This document shows positions 52,246 through 61,657 of a stretch of DNA of 64,000 nt, piece after piece. This stretch comes from Streptomyces caniscabiei (GTDB lineage: Bacteria > Actinomycetota > Actinomycetes > Streptomycetales > Streptomycetaceae). Both the position numbers and the translations under genes were made by a program. Within the stretch, counting starts at the first letter, position 1. Each line of letters starts with the position of its first letter. A model generated the notes under the pieces. It worked only from the letters and a program-made list of their open reading frames with translations. It was not told the DNA's origin and did not search any database. Location: positions 310,001 to 374,000 of the forward strand of contig NZ_JABXWI010000003.1 in NCBI RefSeq assembly GCF_014930365.1, given 5' to 3'.

Positions 52246-52824
52246 ATGCAGCCCCTCATCGACAACGCCCGTACGTTCGGACAGCGCCCTGAGGAGTTCG
52301 CCAGGCTGGCCGAAGGCCAGTCCCCCGAGGTCCTGTTCATCACCTGCTCCGACTCGCGGGTCGTCCCGGCCCTGATCACGGGCGCCCGCCCCGGCGAGCT
52401 CTTCGAACTGCGCACCGCCGGCAACATCGTCCCGCCGTACACCGCCGACCGCCCCACCGGTGAGACGGCCACCATCGAGTACGCCGTGGAGGTCCTCGGC
52501 GTCACCGACATCGTGGTCTGCGGACACTCGCACTGCGGCGCCGTGGGCGCCCTGGTGCGCGGCGACGACCTGGACGCCGTACCCGCCGTACGCGACTGGC
52601 TGACCAACGCCACCCCCCGCCCGCAAGGGGCGGTCGAGGACCCGACGGTCGCCGACGGCGTGCAGAACCACGTCCTCAGCCAGCTGCTGCGCCTGCGCTC
52701 CTACCCGTGCGTGGAGAAGCGCCTCGCGGACGGACGGCTGCGGTTGCGCGGCTGGTACTACGAGGTCCACACGGGCGCCGTGCGCGAACACCGCGCGGAC
52801 TCCGACACGTTCGAGACCCTGTGA
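52246..52824 (+). CDS. Beta-class carbonic anhydrase
   Basis: A 192-residue beta-carbonic anhydrase that interconverts CO2 and bicarbonate with a zinc ion. Zn ligand Cys and the Asp-Arg dyad are in ITCSDSRVVP (near residue 30), and the His and second Cys are in VCGHSHCGAVGAL. AGGAGG lies about ten bases before the ATG. The stop overlaps the GTG of the SulP transporter gene as GTGA, so enzyme and transporter are co-translated, suggesting joint bicarbonate handling. Confidence 0.95.
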   Translation: MQPLIDNARTFGQRPEEFARLAEGQSPEVLFITCSDSRVVPALITGARPGELFELRTAGNIVPPYTADRPTGETATIEYAVEVLGVTDIVVCGHSHCGAVGALVRGDDLDAVPAVRDWLTNATPRPQGAVEDPTVADGVQNHVLSQLLRLRSYPCVEKRLADGRLRLRGWYYEVHTGAVREHRADSDTFETL

Positions 52825-54374
52825 GCGGCGGCCCGGTGTCCGAGATGAACTCCAAGACCTCTCCCCAGCCCCCGTCCGCCTCGTCCTCCCCCTCCAAATT
52901 CCCCCATCTGCGGCAGGACTTCGGCGCCTCGCTCGTCGTGTTCCTGGTCGCCCTCCCGCTGTGCGTCGGCGTCGCCGTCGCCTCCGGCGTCCCGGCCGAA
53001 CTCGGCCTGGTCACCGGCATCGTGGGCGGTATCGTCGCCGGGCTGATGCCCGGCAGCAGCCTCCAGGTCTCCGGCCCCGCGGCCGGTCTGACCGTGCTGG
53101 TCTTCGAGGCCGTCCGCCAGTTCGGGCTGCCCGCCCTCGGCGTGATCGTGCTCGCCGCCGGTCTGCTCCAGCTCGCCATGGGCGCGCTGAAGCTGGGCCG
53201 TTGGTTCCGTGCGATATCGGTCTCCGTCGTCGAGGGCATGCTCGCCGGCATCGGCCTGGTGATCATCGCCGGACAGCTCTACGCGGCGGCCGGCCTGAAG
53301 GCCCCCGCCTCCGGCATCGGCAAGATCGCGGGCCTGCCCGGCGCCTTCGTCGACGCCGTCACCAGCACCACCGCCCTCGCCTCGCTTGCGGTCGGCGCGG
53401 GCACCATCGCGGTGATGGTGCTGTGGAAGCGGCTGCCGAAGAAGGTCCAGCTGGTCCCCGGCGCGCTCGCCGCGGTCCTGCTGGCCACCCTCGCCACCCT
53501 GGCCTTCAGCCTGCCGGTGGCGAACGTCGAGGTGAAGGGACTGCTGGACGTCATCCAGCCGCCCGGCCTGGACGCCTTCGGCCAACTCGCCGACGTGGCA
53601 CTGCTCGGCACCGTCCTCGCCTTCACCCTCATCGCCTCCGCGGAGAGCCTGTTCAGCGCGGCGGCCGTGGACCGGATGCACGACGGTCCGCGCACCGAGT
53701 ACGACAAGGAGCTGATGGCCCAGGGCGCCGGCAACACGGTGTGCGGGCTGCTGGGCGCGCTGCCGATGACGGCGGTGATCGTGCGCAGCTCGGCCAATCT
53801 CCAGGCCGGCGCGAAGACGAAGGCCTCCCGGGTGCTGCACGGCGTCTGGCTGCTGCTCTTCGTGGCCGTGCTGCCGGGCGCGCTCGCGCTGATCCCGCTG
53901 CCGGCCCTGGCGGGCATCCTGGTCCACGCGGGCTTCAAGCTGATCCCGTTCCGCGGGGTCGTCTCCCTCTGGCGCACGCACCGGGGCGAGGCGCTGATCC
54001 TGGTGGCCACGGCGGTGGCGATCGTCACGGTCAACATGTTCGAGGGTGTCCTGATCGGTCTGGCGCTGTCCGTGGCCAAGACCGCCTGGGAGGCCTCGCA
54101 CATCAAGCTGGAGGTCATCGACAAGGGCGCGGGACCGGTCCAGGCCTACCTCTCCGGCAACGCGACCTTCCTGCGCCTGCCGAAGATCCTCGACAGCCTG
54201 GAGTCCCTCCCGCAGGACCGCCCCGTGGAACTCCACCTCACCGGCCTCCACCACCTGGACCACGCCTGCCGCACCGCCCTGGAGAACTGGGCGGCCCGCC
54301 ACAGCACGACAGGCACGGAACCGGTACGGATGACGGTCCCGGAACTGGAGAAGGCGACGTCGGCGTCGCTCTGA
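52821..54374 (+). CDS. SulP family anion (probable bicarbonate) transporter
   Basis: A 517-residue SulP/SLC26-type transporter. About 11 membrane segments start at residue 30 (DFGASLVVFLVALPLCVGVAVASGVP) and include the sulfate-transporter motif GSSLQVSGPAAGLTVLVFE. A short STAS-like C-terminal domain follows (VQAYLSGNATFLRLPKIL and VELHLTGLHHLDHACRTAL). Coupling by GTGA overlap to a carbonic anhydrase makes bicarbonate the most likely substrate. Downstream GTG (52836) and ATG (52845) codons are alternative starts. Confidence 0.9.
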   Translation: MSGGPVSEMNSKTSPQPPSASSSPSKFPHLRQDFGASLVVFLVALPLCVGVAVASGVPAELGLVTGIVGGIVAGLMPGSSLQVSGPAAGLTVLVFEAVRQFGLPALGVIVLAAGLLQLAMGALKLGRWFRAISVSVVEGMLAGIGLVIIAGQLYAAAGLKAPASGIGKIAGLPGAFVDAVTSTTALASLAVGAGTIAVMVLWKRLPKKVQLVPGALAAVLLATLATLAFSLPVANVEVKGLLDVIQPPGLDAFGQLADVALLGTVLAFTLIASAESLFSAAAVDRMHDGPRTEYDKELMAQGAGNTVCGLLGALPMTAVIVRSSANLQAGAKTKASRVLHGVWLLLFVAVLPGALALIPLPALAGILVHAGFKLIPFRGVVSLWRTHRGEALILVATAVAIVTVNMFEGVLIGLALSVAKTAWEASHIKLEVIDKGAGPVQAYLSGNATFLRLPKILDSLESLPQDRPVELHLTGLHHLDHACRTALENWAARHSTTGTEPVRMTVPELEKATSASL

Positions 54375-54587
54375 CCTCGCCCTGAACCGTCCACCTGTGC
54401 CGTCCCGGCGCACGCTGCCCTCACTGCGGGCCATCGTGCCGCTGGGGCGGCACGGGTGGGCGCAGCGGCACCTGGCCGGCGCCGGTGAGCGAACCCCCCG
54501 GCCGACACTCGCCCCACCCCCCACCTCCGGCATATCGTGGTATACGCACCCATCACGCACCGAGAGCGGACGGCTCAGGGGGTCGTC

Positions 54588-55436
54588 ATGGTCGAGACGC
54601 TGCTCATCACCGCCGCGGCGGTCGGCTCCGCCGCGGTCGTCTACGTCGCCGCCGCGGCCCGCGTCGTCAAGCAGTACGAGCGGGGCGTGGTCTTCCGCCT
54701 CGGCCGACTGCGGGGCGTCCCCAGAAAGCCCGGCTTCACCATGGTCGTCCCCGGCGTCGACCACATCCGCAAGGTCAACATGCAGATCGTGACGATGCCC
54801 GTCCCGGCACAGGAGGGCATCACCCGCGACAACGTCACCGTACGTGTCGACGCGGTCGTCTACTTCAAGGTCGTCGACGCGGCCAACGCGATCGTGCAGG
54901 TCGAGGACTATCGGTTCGCCGTCTCCCAGATGGCCCAGACCTCCCTGCGGTCCATCATCGGCAAGAGCGACCTCGACGACCTCCTCTCCAACCGCGAGAA
55001 GCTCAACCAGGGCCTGGAGCTGATGATCGACAGCCCCGCCGTGGAGTGGGGTGTCACGATCGACCGGGTCGAGATCAAGGACGTCTCCCTGCCCGACACC
55101 ATGAAGCGCTCCATGGCCCGCCAGGCGGAGGCCGACCGGGAACGCCGTGCCCGCATCATCAACGCGGACGCGGAGCTCCAGGCGTCGAAGAAGCTGGCCG
55201 AGGCGGCGAAGGAGATGTCCGACACCCCCTCCGCGCTCCAACTCCGCCTGCTCCAGACGGTGGTGGCGGTGGCCGCCGAGAAGAACTCCACCCTCGTCCT
55301 GCCCTTCCCGGTGGAACTCCTCCGCTTCCTGGAACGATCCCAGGCCGGCCCCCCGCCGGACCCCCCGCCGACGCTTCCCCAGGCACCCCCGGCGTCTCCC
55401 CCCGCCCCACCCTCCCCGCCCCCTCCGACCGGGTGA
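54588..55436 (+). CDS. SPFH/band-7 slipin family protein
   Basis: A 282-residue membrane-anchored SPFH protein. An N-terminal hydrophobic segment (LLITAAAVGSAAVVYVAAA) is followed by the band-7 domain (QYERGVVFRLGRLRGVPRKPGFTMVVPGVD to about residue 180), a coiled-coil helix (RQAEADRERRARIINADAELQAS) and a Pro-rich tail. Such proteins form membrane-microdomain scaffolds and often modulate proteases. ATG 54588 follows AGGGGG; an upstream ATG at 54537 lacks a ribosome site. No NfeD partner gene is adjacent. Confidence 0.9.
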   Translation: MVETLLITAAAVGSAAVVYVAAAARVVKQYERGVVFRLGRLRGVPRKPGFTMVVPGVDHIRKVNMQIVTMPVPAQEGITRDNVTVRVDAVVYFKVVDAANAIVQVEDYRFAVSQMAQTSLRSIIGKSDLDDLLSNREKLNQGLELMIDSPAVEWGVTIDRVEIKDVSLPDTMKRSMARQAEADRERRARIINADAELQASKKLAEAAKEMSDTPSALQLRLLQTVVAVAAEKNSTLVLPFPVELLRFLERSQAGPPPDPPPTLPQAPPASPPAPPSPPPPTG

Positions 55437-55545
55437 CACGGAGGACGACTCCGCTCCCGACCTCTACGCGCGTGGTTCACGTGGCGTTGACCGCGTGATA
55501 CACACAGGCGGGTCACATCCTGTCCGCCAACAGGAAGGTTTCCCC

Positions 55546-56919
55546 GTGTCAGTGACCCGCCGTCAGGCCCTCGCCCGCTCGGGTGCCGGTATCGCAGGCA
55601 TCGCGTTCACCGGAGCCCTCTCCGAGCTCTTCGTGGGCACGGCCGCCGCGCAGAGCACCCTCGGCCACTCCGGCTACGGCCCCCTGATCCCCGACCCGAA
55701 CCACCTGCTCGACCTGCCGAAAGGTTTCCGCTATCGGGTCCTCTCCCGCGAGGGCGACCCCCTCCGCTCGGGCGAGGGAACGGTGCCCAGCAACCACGAC
55801 GGCATGTCCGCCTTCCCCGGCAGACACGGTCGCGTCCACCTCGTCCGCAACCACGAGAACCGCCACAACGGCCGGATCCCGGTCCCCACGATCGAGGGCC
55901 TCACCTACGACCCGGCGGGCAAGGGCGGCTGTACGTCCCTCACGCTCGACGCCCGGGGCAAGGTCCTCTCGGAACAGGTCGCCATCGCCGGCACGGCGGT
56001 CAACTGCGCGGGTGGGCCCACCCCTTGGGGCACCTGGCTGACCTGCGAGGAGAACGAGGACAAGGCCGGCACCAACGGCTACACCAAGGACCACGGCTTC
56101 ATCTTCGAGGTCGACGCGGCCGACCCGCGGCGCTCGGGAGCCGTGCCGCTCACCGCGATGGGCCGCTTCCAGCACGAGGCGATCGCGGTGGACCCCAAGC
56201 GGGGAGTCGTCTACGAGACGGAGGACGCCTTCGAGCGGCCCTTCGGTCTCTTCTACCGCTTCCTGCCCGACAGGCCCAAGGGTGGCCTCGGTTCGCTGCG
56301 CGCGGGCGGCCGTCTCCAGGCGATGCGCGTCCCGGGCGTCCCCGACCTCTCCCCCATCCAGGAGCCGGGAGCCTGCTTCGACGGCATCGAGTGGGTCGAC
56401 GTCCCCGACCCCCTGGCCGCCCAGACCGCCATCCGCCACCAGGACTTCGGCCCCAAGGGCATCACCCACGCACAGAAGCTGGAGGGCTGCTACTGGGGCG
56501 GCCGCTGCGTCTACTTCGTCTCCTCCTTCGCCCGCAGCTCGGACGGTTCGGCCGCCGACCACTACGGTCAGATCTGGCGCTACGACCCCGACCACCGCAC
56601 CCTCACCCTGGTCATCGCCTTCGGCCCCGACACCGACCTCCAACTCCCCGGCGAGTCCCCCGACAACATCTGCCTCGCCCCCTCCGGCGGCCTCATGGTC
56701 TGCGAGGACGGCAACGGCGCGCAGCACGTCTACGGCGTGACCCGCCGCGGCGAGGTCTACGCCATGGCCCGCAACGCCCAGAACATCGGCACCGCGGAGG
56801 AACCCGAATGGGGCGAGTTCGCGGGCGTCACCTTCTCCCCCGACGGCGAGACGATGTACGTCAACTGCTACACCCCGGGCACGACCTTCGCGGTCACGGG
56901 CCCGTGGCGCCGGACATGA
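55546..56919 (+). CDS. PhoX-like (DUF839) Tat-exported protein
   Basis: A 457-residue PhoX-family protein, related to alkaline phosphatases that use Ca and Fe cofactors. A twin-arginine signal (SVTRRQALARSGAGIAGIAFTGAL, residues 2-25) directs folded export. Conserved stretches include VRNHENR, WGTWLTCEENEDKAG, GRFQHEAIAVDP and SPDNICLAPSGGLMVCEDG. GTG 55546 has AGGAAGG seven bases upstream; a second in-frame GTG at 55552 is possible. It would hydrolyse extracellular phosphate esters if active. It is a single-gene unit or leads into the next gene 20 bp later. Confidence 0.9.
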   Translation: MSVTRRQALARSGAGIAGIAFTGALSELFVGTAAAQSTLGHSGYGPLIPDPNHLLDLPKGFRYRVLSREGDPLRSGEGTVPSNHDGMSAFPGRHGRVHLVRNHENRHNGRIPVPTIEGLTYDPAGKGGCTSLTLDARGKVLSEQVAIAGTAVNCAGGPTPWGTWLTCEENEDKAGTNGYTKDHGFIFEVDAADPRRSGAVPLTAMGRFQHEAIAVDPKRGVVYETEDAFERPFGLFYRFLPDRPKGGLGSLRAGGRLQAMRVPGVPDLSPIQEPGACFDGIEWVDVPDPLAAQTAIRHQDFGPKGITHAQKLEGCYWGGRCVYFVSSFARSSDGSAADHYGQIWRYDPDHRTLTLVIAFGPDTDLQLPGESPDNICLAPSGGLMVCEDGNGAQHVYGVTRRGEVYAMARNAQNIGTAEEPEWGEFAGVTFSPDGETMYVNCYTPGTTFAVTGPWRRT

Positions 56920-56939
56920 CCCACTGACCCGGGGAACAA

Positions 56940-57551
56940 GTGACGCACTCCGAGGACCGGGAGCAGCAGGCGGCCGTCAGCCGTCTGCTGCTGTACCACC
57001 TGAACAGGCCCCTCTCCGAAGGCTGCCGCCTGCTCGGCGTCCTGCCCGCCCCGGGCGCCGTACGGATCGCCGTCCGCGCCGGTGACCACGAGGAGGGCAT
57101 CACCTTCCTCTACGAGATCCCGCACGACGTCGTCGCCCCCGCGTACATCCCCGGCATCCTGCGCACCACCCTGGCCGGAACCCAGCTCTACAGCAGCAGC
57201 GACATCGGTGAGGTCATGGGGATGACGCTGATCCGGCTCCACCCGGAGCGGATCACCCCCGCCCCCGAGTCCGAGGAGGAGCGGACCCTCGGCGTGCTGC
57301 GCGCGCTGTCGGACCCCGGCGACGACGAGGACCCCTTCCTGATCGGCTTCCTGATGCGGGGCGACGGCCTGCTGCGGCTGTACGTGAGGCACCCCGACGG
57401 CACGCGTGTCATCGGCACCGACATCCGTCCCGCCGACGCCGTCACCGCCCTCATCTCCGCACTCCCCTCCCTCGTGGAGGAGGACGAACGGCACCGGCCC
57501 AGCCCCGACGACCCGCACTGCGATCTCCTCGTGGACCTCACCGACTGGTAG
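56940..57551 (+). CDS. Conserved hypothetical protein after phoX-like gene
   Basis: A 203-residue soluble protein without a recognised domain. It begins with a helical part (AAVSRLLLYHLNRPLSEGCRLLGVL), has strands such as VRIAVRAGDHEEGITFLYEIP, and ends with an acidic stretch (EEDERHRPSPDDPH) and CDLLVDLTDW. No signal or membrane segment is present. GTG 56940 follows GGGGA closely. It is 20 bp downstream of the PhoX-like gene, so the two probably share a transcript. Confidence 0.7.
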   Translation: MTHSEDREQQAAVSRLLLYHLNRPLSEGCRLLGVLPAPGAVRIAVRAGDHEEGITFLYEIPHDVVAPAYIPGILRTTLAGTQLYSSSDIGEVMGMTLIRLHPERITPAPESEEERTLGVLRALSDPGDDEDPFLIGFLMRGDGLLRLYVRHPDGTRVIGTDIRPADAVTALISALPSLVEEDERHRPSPDDPHCDLLVDLTDW

Positions 57552-57680
57552 CGGCGGCGCGCGGCGAGCATGTACGGCACCGCGCCGTACACGCGTGTTC
57601 GATGGACAGTACGCGTAACCGTTCGTGACGCTGGGTGAGTTGATCGTGGGGAGATCCGACTCATCTGGAGGTGGCCGAGC

Positions 57681-58502
57681 ATGGGTGTCGACTGGGAGCC
57701 GGACCCGTCCGACAGTCTCAAGACGTTCGGGGCGTTCGTGCAGGCGCTGCGCGAGCACCACGGCTACACGCGGGAGCAGTTCGCTCCGCTGGTGCGCTTC
57801 AGCGTGCACACGGTCGCCTCGATCGAGCTGGGCCGACGGATGGCGGACGAGGTGTTCGTGGAGCGCGCGGACCGGGTGCTCGGGGACACGGGCGCGCTGC
57901 GCAGGGCGGCGAAGCATGTCTCCCGGCAACCGGGCCTGGCGTCGTGGTTCCGCCGGTGGGCCCAGCTGGAACGGCACGCGGTGAGCCTGTGCACGTACGA
58001 GTGCCGGCTCGTGCCGGGCCTGTTGCAGCCGGAGTCGTACGTGCGGGCCCTGTGCGCCGAGGACGTCCCGCCGTTGCCCGACGACGAGTTGGAGGCCCTC
58101 GTCAGAGCACGCCTCCAGCGGCAGACACTGTTCCGCGACGAGCCCAGGACCACGTTCGACTTCGTCATCGAGGAGGCCGTGCTCATGCGGCGCCTCGGCG
58201 GCACGGACGTCTGCGTCGATCTGCTCGACCACCTGCTGGCGGCCGGCACGTTGCGCAACGTCACCCTTCAGATCATGCCAGCGCGCACCGAGCACCACGC
58301 CTGCCTGGCCGGCCCCATCCGCCTCCTCGAAACCCCTGACGCACAGCGGTACGCGTACTCCGAGGGTCAGGAGAGCGGGCGCCTGATCGCCGACAGGAAG
58401 GAGGTGGCCAAGCTCTCCCTGCGCTATGCCAGACTGCGTTCGCAGGCCCTCTCCCCGCAGGACTCCGTGGGCCTGTTGAAGAGAATGCGAGGAGAGCTAT
58501 GA
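57681..58502 (+). CDS. XRE regulator with DUF5753 (WhiJ-like)
   Basis: A 273-residue regulator with an N-terminal helix-turn-helix (YTREQFAPLVRFSVHTVASIELGRR, about residues 29-53) and a C-terminal DUF5753 domain (LCTYECRLVPGLLQPESYVRAL, then EHHACLAGPIRLLE). This WhiJ-like architecture is abundant in Streptomyces and is paired with a small DUF397 protein, here joined by ATGA overlap. Such pairs affect development or antibiotic genes in studied strains. GGAGG precedes the ATG. Confidence 0.93.
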   Translation: MGVDWEPDPSDSLKTFGAFVQALREHHGYTREQFAPLVRFSVHTVASIELGRRMADEVFVERADRVLGDTGALRRAAKHVSRQPGLASWFRRWAQLERHAVSLCTYECRLVPGLLQPESYVRALCAEDVPPLPDDELEALVRARLQRQTLFRDEPRTTFDFVIEEAVLMRRLGGTDVCVDLLDHLLAAGTLRNVTLQIMPARTEHHACLAGPIRLLETPDAQRYAYSEGQESGRLIADRKEVAKLSLRYARLRSQALSPQDSVGLLKRMRGEL

Positions 58503-58711
58503 GCACCACCGCACCGCGCTGGACCAGGAGCAGCTACAGCAGTGCCCAGGGCGACGACTGCGTGGAAGTCGCCCCCCTCCCCTCCATCGTCCGCGTTCGT
58601 GACTCCAAGCGGCCCACCGGTCCCGCGCTCACCCTCTCCCACGCCGCCTGGGGTCCCTTCATCGCCCAGGCGGGTGACTTCGGAGCGGACTCCCCTGCGC
58701 TGGGCAGTTAA
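58499..58711 (+). CDS. DUF397 domain protein
   Basis: A 70-residue DUF397 protein with the hallmark WTRSSYSSAQGDDCVEVAPLP start, VRVRDSKRPTGPALTLSHAAW middle and FIAQAGDF end. It is encoded by ATGA overlap with the XRE-DUF5753 gene and is its likely binding partner or antagonist, as for other WhiJ-type pairs. Confidence 0.95.
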   Translation: MSTTAPRWTRSSYSSAQGDDCVEVAPLPSIVRVRDSKRPTGPALTLSHAAWGPFIAQAGDFGADSPALGS

Positions 58712-58750
58712 ACCGACAGTCGGCTGACGTCATCGCCGTACTTTCGTGCG

Positions 58751-59611
58751 GTGATCAGTCCCGTACGAAGCATCGCCGCGCTCTGCGCACTCGGCGTCGC
58801 CCTGACCGCCTGCGGCACCCCGCACGCCTCGACGCGCATCGTCAACGCCACCGCCAGCCCGTCGGCGGCGTCTGCGTCCCGGCCGCCCACGCTCGCGCCG
58901 GGCCCCGCCGGGCTCACCCCGGTGTTCGAGCACGGTCCACGCAGCCGTACCGACAAGACCGTCGCGCTCACCTTCGACGCGGACATGACCGCGGATCAGG
59001 GCGAGCGGGCCGCTGCGGGAGAACGGTTCGACAATCCGGAGCTGATCGCGGCGCTGCGTCAGCTGAAGGTTCCGGCCACGCTGTTCATGACGGGGCGGTG
59101 GGTCGAGGAGTACCCGATCCAGGCGCGGTCCATCGGGCGGGACCCCCTGTTCGAGGTCGCGAACCACTCGTACAGCCATCACGCCTTCACCGAGAACTGC
59201 CACGGCCTGCCGACCATGGCGCCCGCGCGGATGCGGGCCGATCTGGAGCGGGCGTACCGCGTGTTCTGGGAGGCGGGGATCAGCGATCCGATGCCGTACT
59301 TCCGGTTCCCCGGCGGCTGCTACGACAGCCGCGCGCTGCGCAGGCTCAGCGCGTCCGGGGTGACGGCGGTGCAGTGGGACGTGACGAGCGGCGACGCGTT
59401 CGCGACGGACGCGGACGACGTGGTGCGGGATGTGCTGGACGGGGTGCGGCCGGGGTCCGTCGTGGTCATGCACTGCACACGGAGTGCCGCGCCGGTCACG
59501 GAGCGGGCCGTACGGAAGATCGTGCCGGCGCTCCGGGCGCGGGGTTTCCGGTTCGTGAAGGTGTCGGAGCTGGTCGGGACGGCGGCGGCGAAGGCCGTGG
59601 CGGCACCCTGA
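58751..59611 (+). CDS. Polysaccharide deacetylase family lipoprotein
   Basis: A 286-residue exported carbohydrate esterase family 4 protein. The N-terminus is a lipoprotein signal with lipobox LTAC at residues 18-21. The NodB fold includes ALTFDADM (first Asp), ANHSYSHHAF (metal His pair) and YFRFPGGCYD, followed by VQWDVTSGDAF and VVMHC. It would remove acetyl groups from cell-wall or other polysaccharides outside the membrane. GTG 58751 has no ribosome site and TACTTT seven bases upstream, suggesting leaderless initiation. Confidence 0.9.
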   Translation: MISPVRSIAALCALGVALTACGTPHASTRIVNATASPSAASASRPPTLAPGPAGLTPVFEHGPRSRTDKTVALTFDADMTADQGERAAAGERFDNPELIAALRQLKVPATLFMTGRWVEEYPIQARSIGRDPLFEVANHSYSHHAFTENCHGLPTMAPARMRADLERAYRVFWEAGISDPMPYFRFPGGCYDSRALRRLSASGVTAVQWDVTSGDAFATDADDVVRDVLDGVRPGSVVVMHCTRSAAPVTERAVRKIVPALRARGFRFVKVSELVGTAAAKAVAAP

Positions 59612-59645
59612 GCGCGTCCGGGCGCGGCCGCTCTACGCTGGAGGT

Positions 59646-59855
59646 ATGAGCGACGACTATTGCGGCGGTGGCGGGGGGACGGCCGCGACACCGGATCCGG
59701 CGCGGGCCCTGGCGACGGAGGCCGCCGACGGCCCTCCCTTCGCCGAGTGCGTCCTGTGCCGGCAACCCACCGAGTACCCGGAGTCCCACAAGGGGATCAC
59801 CCTGTGTCCGGTGTGCGAGTGGCGGGAGGCCGAGCGGGCTGCCTGCTCAGGCTGA
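59646..59855 (+). CDS. Small zinc-ribbon-like protein
   Basis: A 69-residue protein with two CxxC pairs (Cys35/Cys38 in ECVLCRQ and Cys54/Cys57 in LCPVCEW) that probably bind zinc; the first 30 residues are Gly/Ala-rich and disordered. No DNA-binding feature is evident. It lies 34 bp after the deacetylase gene, and its last 9 bp overlap the end of the convergent ABC permease gene. Confidence 0.75.
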   Translation: MSDDYCGGGGGTAATPDPARALATEAADGPPFAECVLCRQPTEYPESHKGITLCPVCEWREAERAACSG

Positions 59856-60518
59856 GCGGCGCCTGGTCAGGGCGCAGGCCACGGCGGTCGCGGCCGCTGT
59901 GAGGAGCCCGGCCGCGAGCAGGGGCAGGACGGGGACGGGGATCGTCGCGTGCCGTGAGCCGTCGACCAGGGCCGTGACGGCCGCCCTGGCCGGGGAACCG
60001 GCCACCACCAGCGCCAGCAGCGCGCCGAGCATGAGCGCGGGGACCGCCCGGCCCGGCGATCGCAGCAACGGCCAGTTCGTGAGCGCGCCGACGGCCGTGC
60101 CGAGCAGGGCGCAGACGAGGGCGGCCAGCAGGCCCGCGCCGCCCGCCGGGAGTGCCTCGACGCGCGTCTGGTGGTCGGTGCTGGTGGGCGCGCTGATGAA
60201 CGTGACGAGGACCGTGGCCGCCGTCCCGAGCAGCGCGGCCGCCGCGAACGCGACCAGGACGCAGGCCAGGTGCGCGCGTCCGGGACCGGCCGCAGCGCCG
60301 GTACAACTGCGGGCCGCGGGCGGCTCGTTGGTGACGCAGATCCGCGTCAGCCAGGCGGACACGGGCAGCAGAGCGGCGGCCGTGTAGCCGAGCGAGTCGA
60401 GCACCGGCTGTCCGCGCTGCACGCCGATGGCGAGGAACGCCGCGTACAGGATGACGGGCGGCAGCCAGCGCTGGGAACGGACGAGCAGGGCCGCCTGGTA
60501 GCGGAGGAGGGCGGTCAT
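59847..60518 (-). CDS. ABC transporter permease subunit
   Basis: A 223-residue membrane protein with about six hydrophobic helices (for example WLPPVILYAAFLAIGVQRG and LLAALVCALLGTAVGAL), consistent with an ABC-2-type permease. It starts by ATGA overlap with the upstream ATP-binding subunit gene, making an export-type ABC pair. Substrate is unknown. Confidence 0.8.
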   Translation of the reverse strand: MTALLRYQAALLVRSQRWLPPVILYAAFLAIGVQRGQPVLDSLGYTAAALLPVSAWLTRICVTNEPPAARSCTGAAAGPGRAHLACVLVAFAAAALLGTAATVLVTFISAPTSTDHQTRVEALPAGGAGLLAALVCALLGTAVGALTNWPLLRSPGRAVPALMLGALLALVVAGSPARAAVTALVDGSRHATIPVPVLPLLAAGLLTAAATAVACALTRRRSA

Positions 60519-61588
60519 CAGGAGCTTTCCAGTTCCGGGGCCGGGGCCGAGGCCGGGGATGGGGCCGGGGCCGGGGATGGGGCCGAGACCGAGACCGAGG
60601 TCGGGGCCGGGGTCGGTGTCTGGGTTGGGGCCGCAGGGGCGGGCACGTCGGCCGCCTCGGGCACGTCGGCCCGCTCAGGCACCTCGGCCGCCTCGGCCCG
60701 CTCGGGCGCGTCGGCCGCCTCGGGCACCTCGGCCGTCCCGGGCACCGGGGCCACGCGCACCACATGCCAGGCCGGGCGTGCCCCCAGCAACGCCCTGAGG
60801 AGCGCGTCCGACCGGGCCGCCGGGACCGTAAAGTGGTGGGCTCCCGAACGGGATTCCTCCACCCCGGCCGCCAACCCGCCCACCTCGGACGGCACTTGGG
60901 CGCCTGCCGCTCCCCGCGCCTCGATCACGACGGCGGCACCCACCGAGGCGTCCCCTTCCTCCGACCGGAGGTCGAGCGCGCCGTCGACCACCGCGTACGT
61001 CGCGTCGGGAGCCCCCGCGAGCCGGCGCGGGTCGTGGTCGACGAAGACGGCCGCGGCACCGGCGGCGGTCCGCTCGACCACCACCCGCTCCAACTCCGCG
61101 CGGGCGTCGGTGTCCAGGCCGGTCCACGCCTCGTCGAGGACGAGCAACTCCGGTTCGGCGAGCAGCGCCTGGGCCACGGCGACCTTCTGGCTGCTGCCCT
61201 TGGAGAGCTCCGCCATCGGCGTACGGGCGTACTCGGCGGCCCCGAAGCGCTCCAGCCACACGTGGGCGGCGCGGGCGGCGGACGGGCGGTCCAGGCCGTG
61301 CACGGCACCGAGGTGGGTGAGGTACCCGGCGGCGGTGAACGGCAGCGCGGCGGGGAAGCGTTCGGGGACGTACGCCGTCCGCGGGCGTCCCGTCACCCGC
61401 CCCTCCGTGGGCGCGTCGAGCCCGGCGAGGACGCGCAGCAGGGTCGACTTCCCGGTGCCGTTCGCGCCCTCCACCCGGATCAGCGCGCCGGTGGTGATCT
61501 CCAGGTCGACGCCGCGCAGCACCCAGTCGCCACGGAAGCCGTACCGGCGGCCGACCCCCTCCAGCCTCAGCAGTGACTCACGTTCCAT
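60518..61588 (-). CDS. ABC transporter ATP-binding protein with repetitive tail
   Basis: A 356-residue ATPase. Walker A GANGTGKSTLL is near residue 44, the signature is LSKGSSQKVAVAQALL and Walker B LLVLDEAWTGLD, matching ABC-2 exporter ATPases. After the ATPase core (about residue 215) comes a variable region, and the last 70 residues are Pro/Ala/Glu-rich repeats (PEAADAPERAEAAEVPERAD type) encoded by short DNA repeats. ATG 61588 is within a G-rich stretch; the longer upstream frame is an antisense shadow. It pairs with the permease gene downstream. Confidence 0.88.
   Translation of the reverse strand: MERESLLRLEGVGRRYGFRGDWVLRGVDLEITTGALIRVEGANGTGKSTLLRVLAGLDAPTEGRVTGRPRTAYVPERFPAALPFTAAGYLTHLGAVHGLDRPSAARAAHVWLERFGAAEYARTPMAELSKGSSQKVAVAQALLAEPELLVLDEAWTGLDTDARAELERVVVERTAAGAAAVFVDHDPRRLAGAPDATYAVVDGALDLRSEEGDASVGAAVVIEARGAAGAQVPSEVGGLAAGVEESRSGAHHFTVPAARSDALLRALLGARPAWHVVRVAPVPGTAEVPEAADAPERAEAAEVPERADVPEAADVPAPAAPTQTPTPAPTSVSVSAPSPAPAPSPASAPAPELESS
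60535..60740 (-). repeat. Low-complexity repeats in ABC ATPase tail
   Basis: GGGGCCGGGGCCGAG-type and GGCACCTCGGCCGCC-type short repeats encode the Pro/Ala/Glu tail of the ABC ATPase. Length variation between strains is likely. Confidence 0.6.
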
Positions 61589-61657
61589 CCCCCCATCCTC
61601 GTACAGGCGAGCGAGCGGGGGCGGGGGAACGCGTCCCGTGCCTGGCAGACTGGGCGG

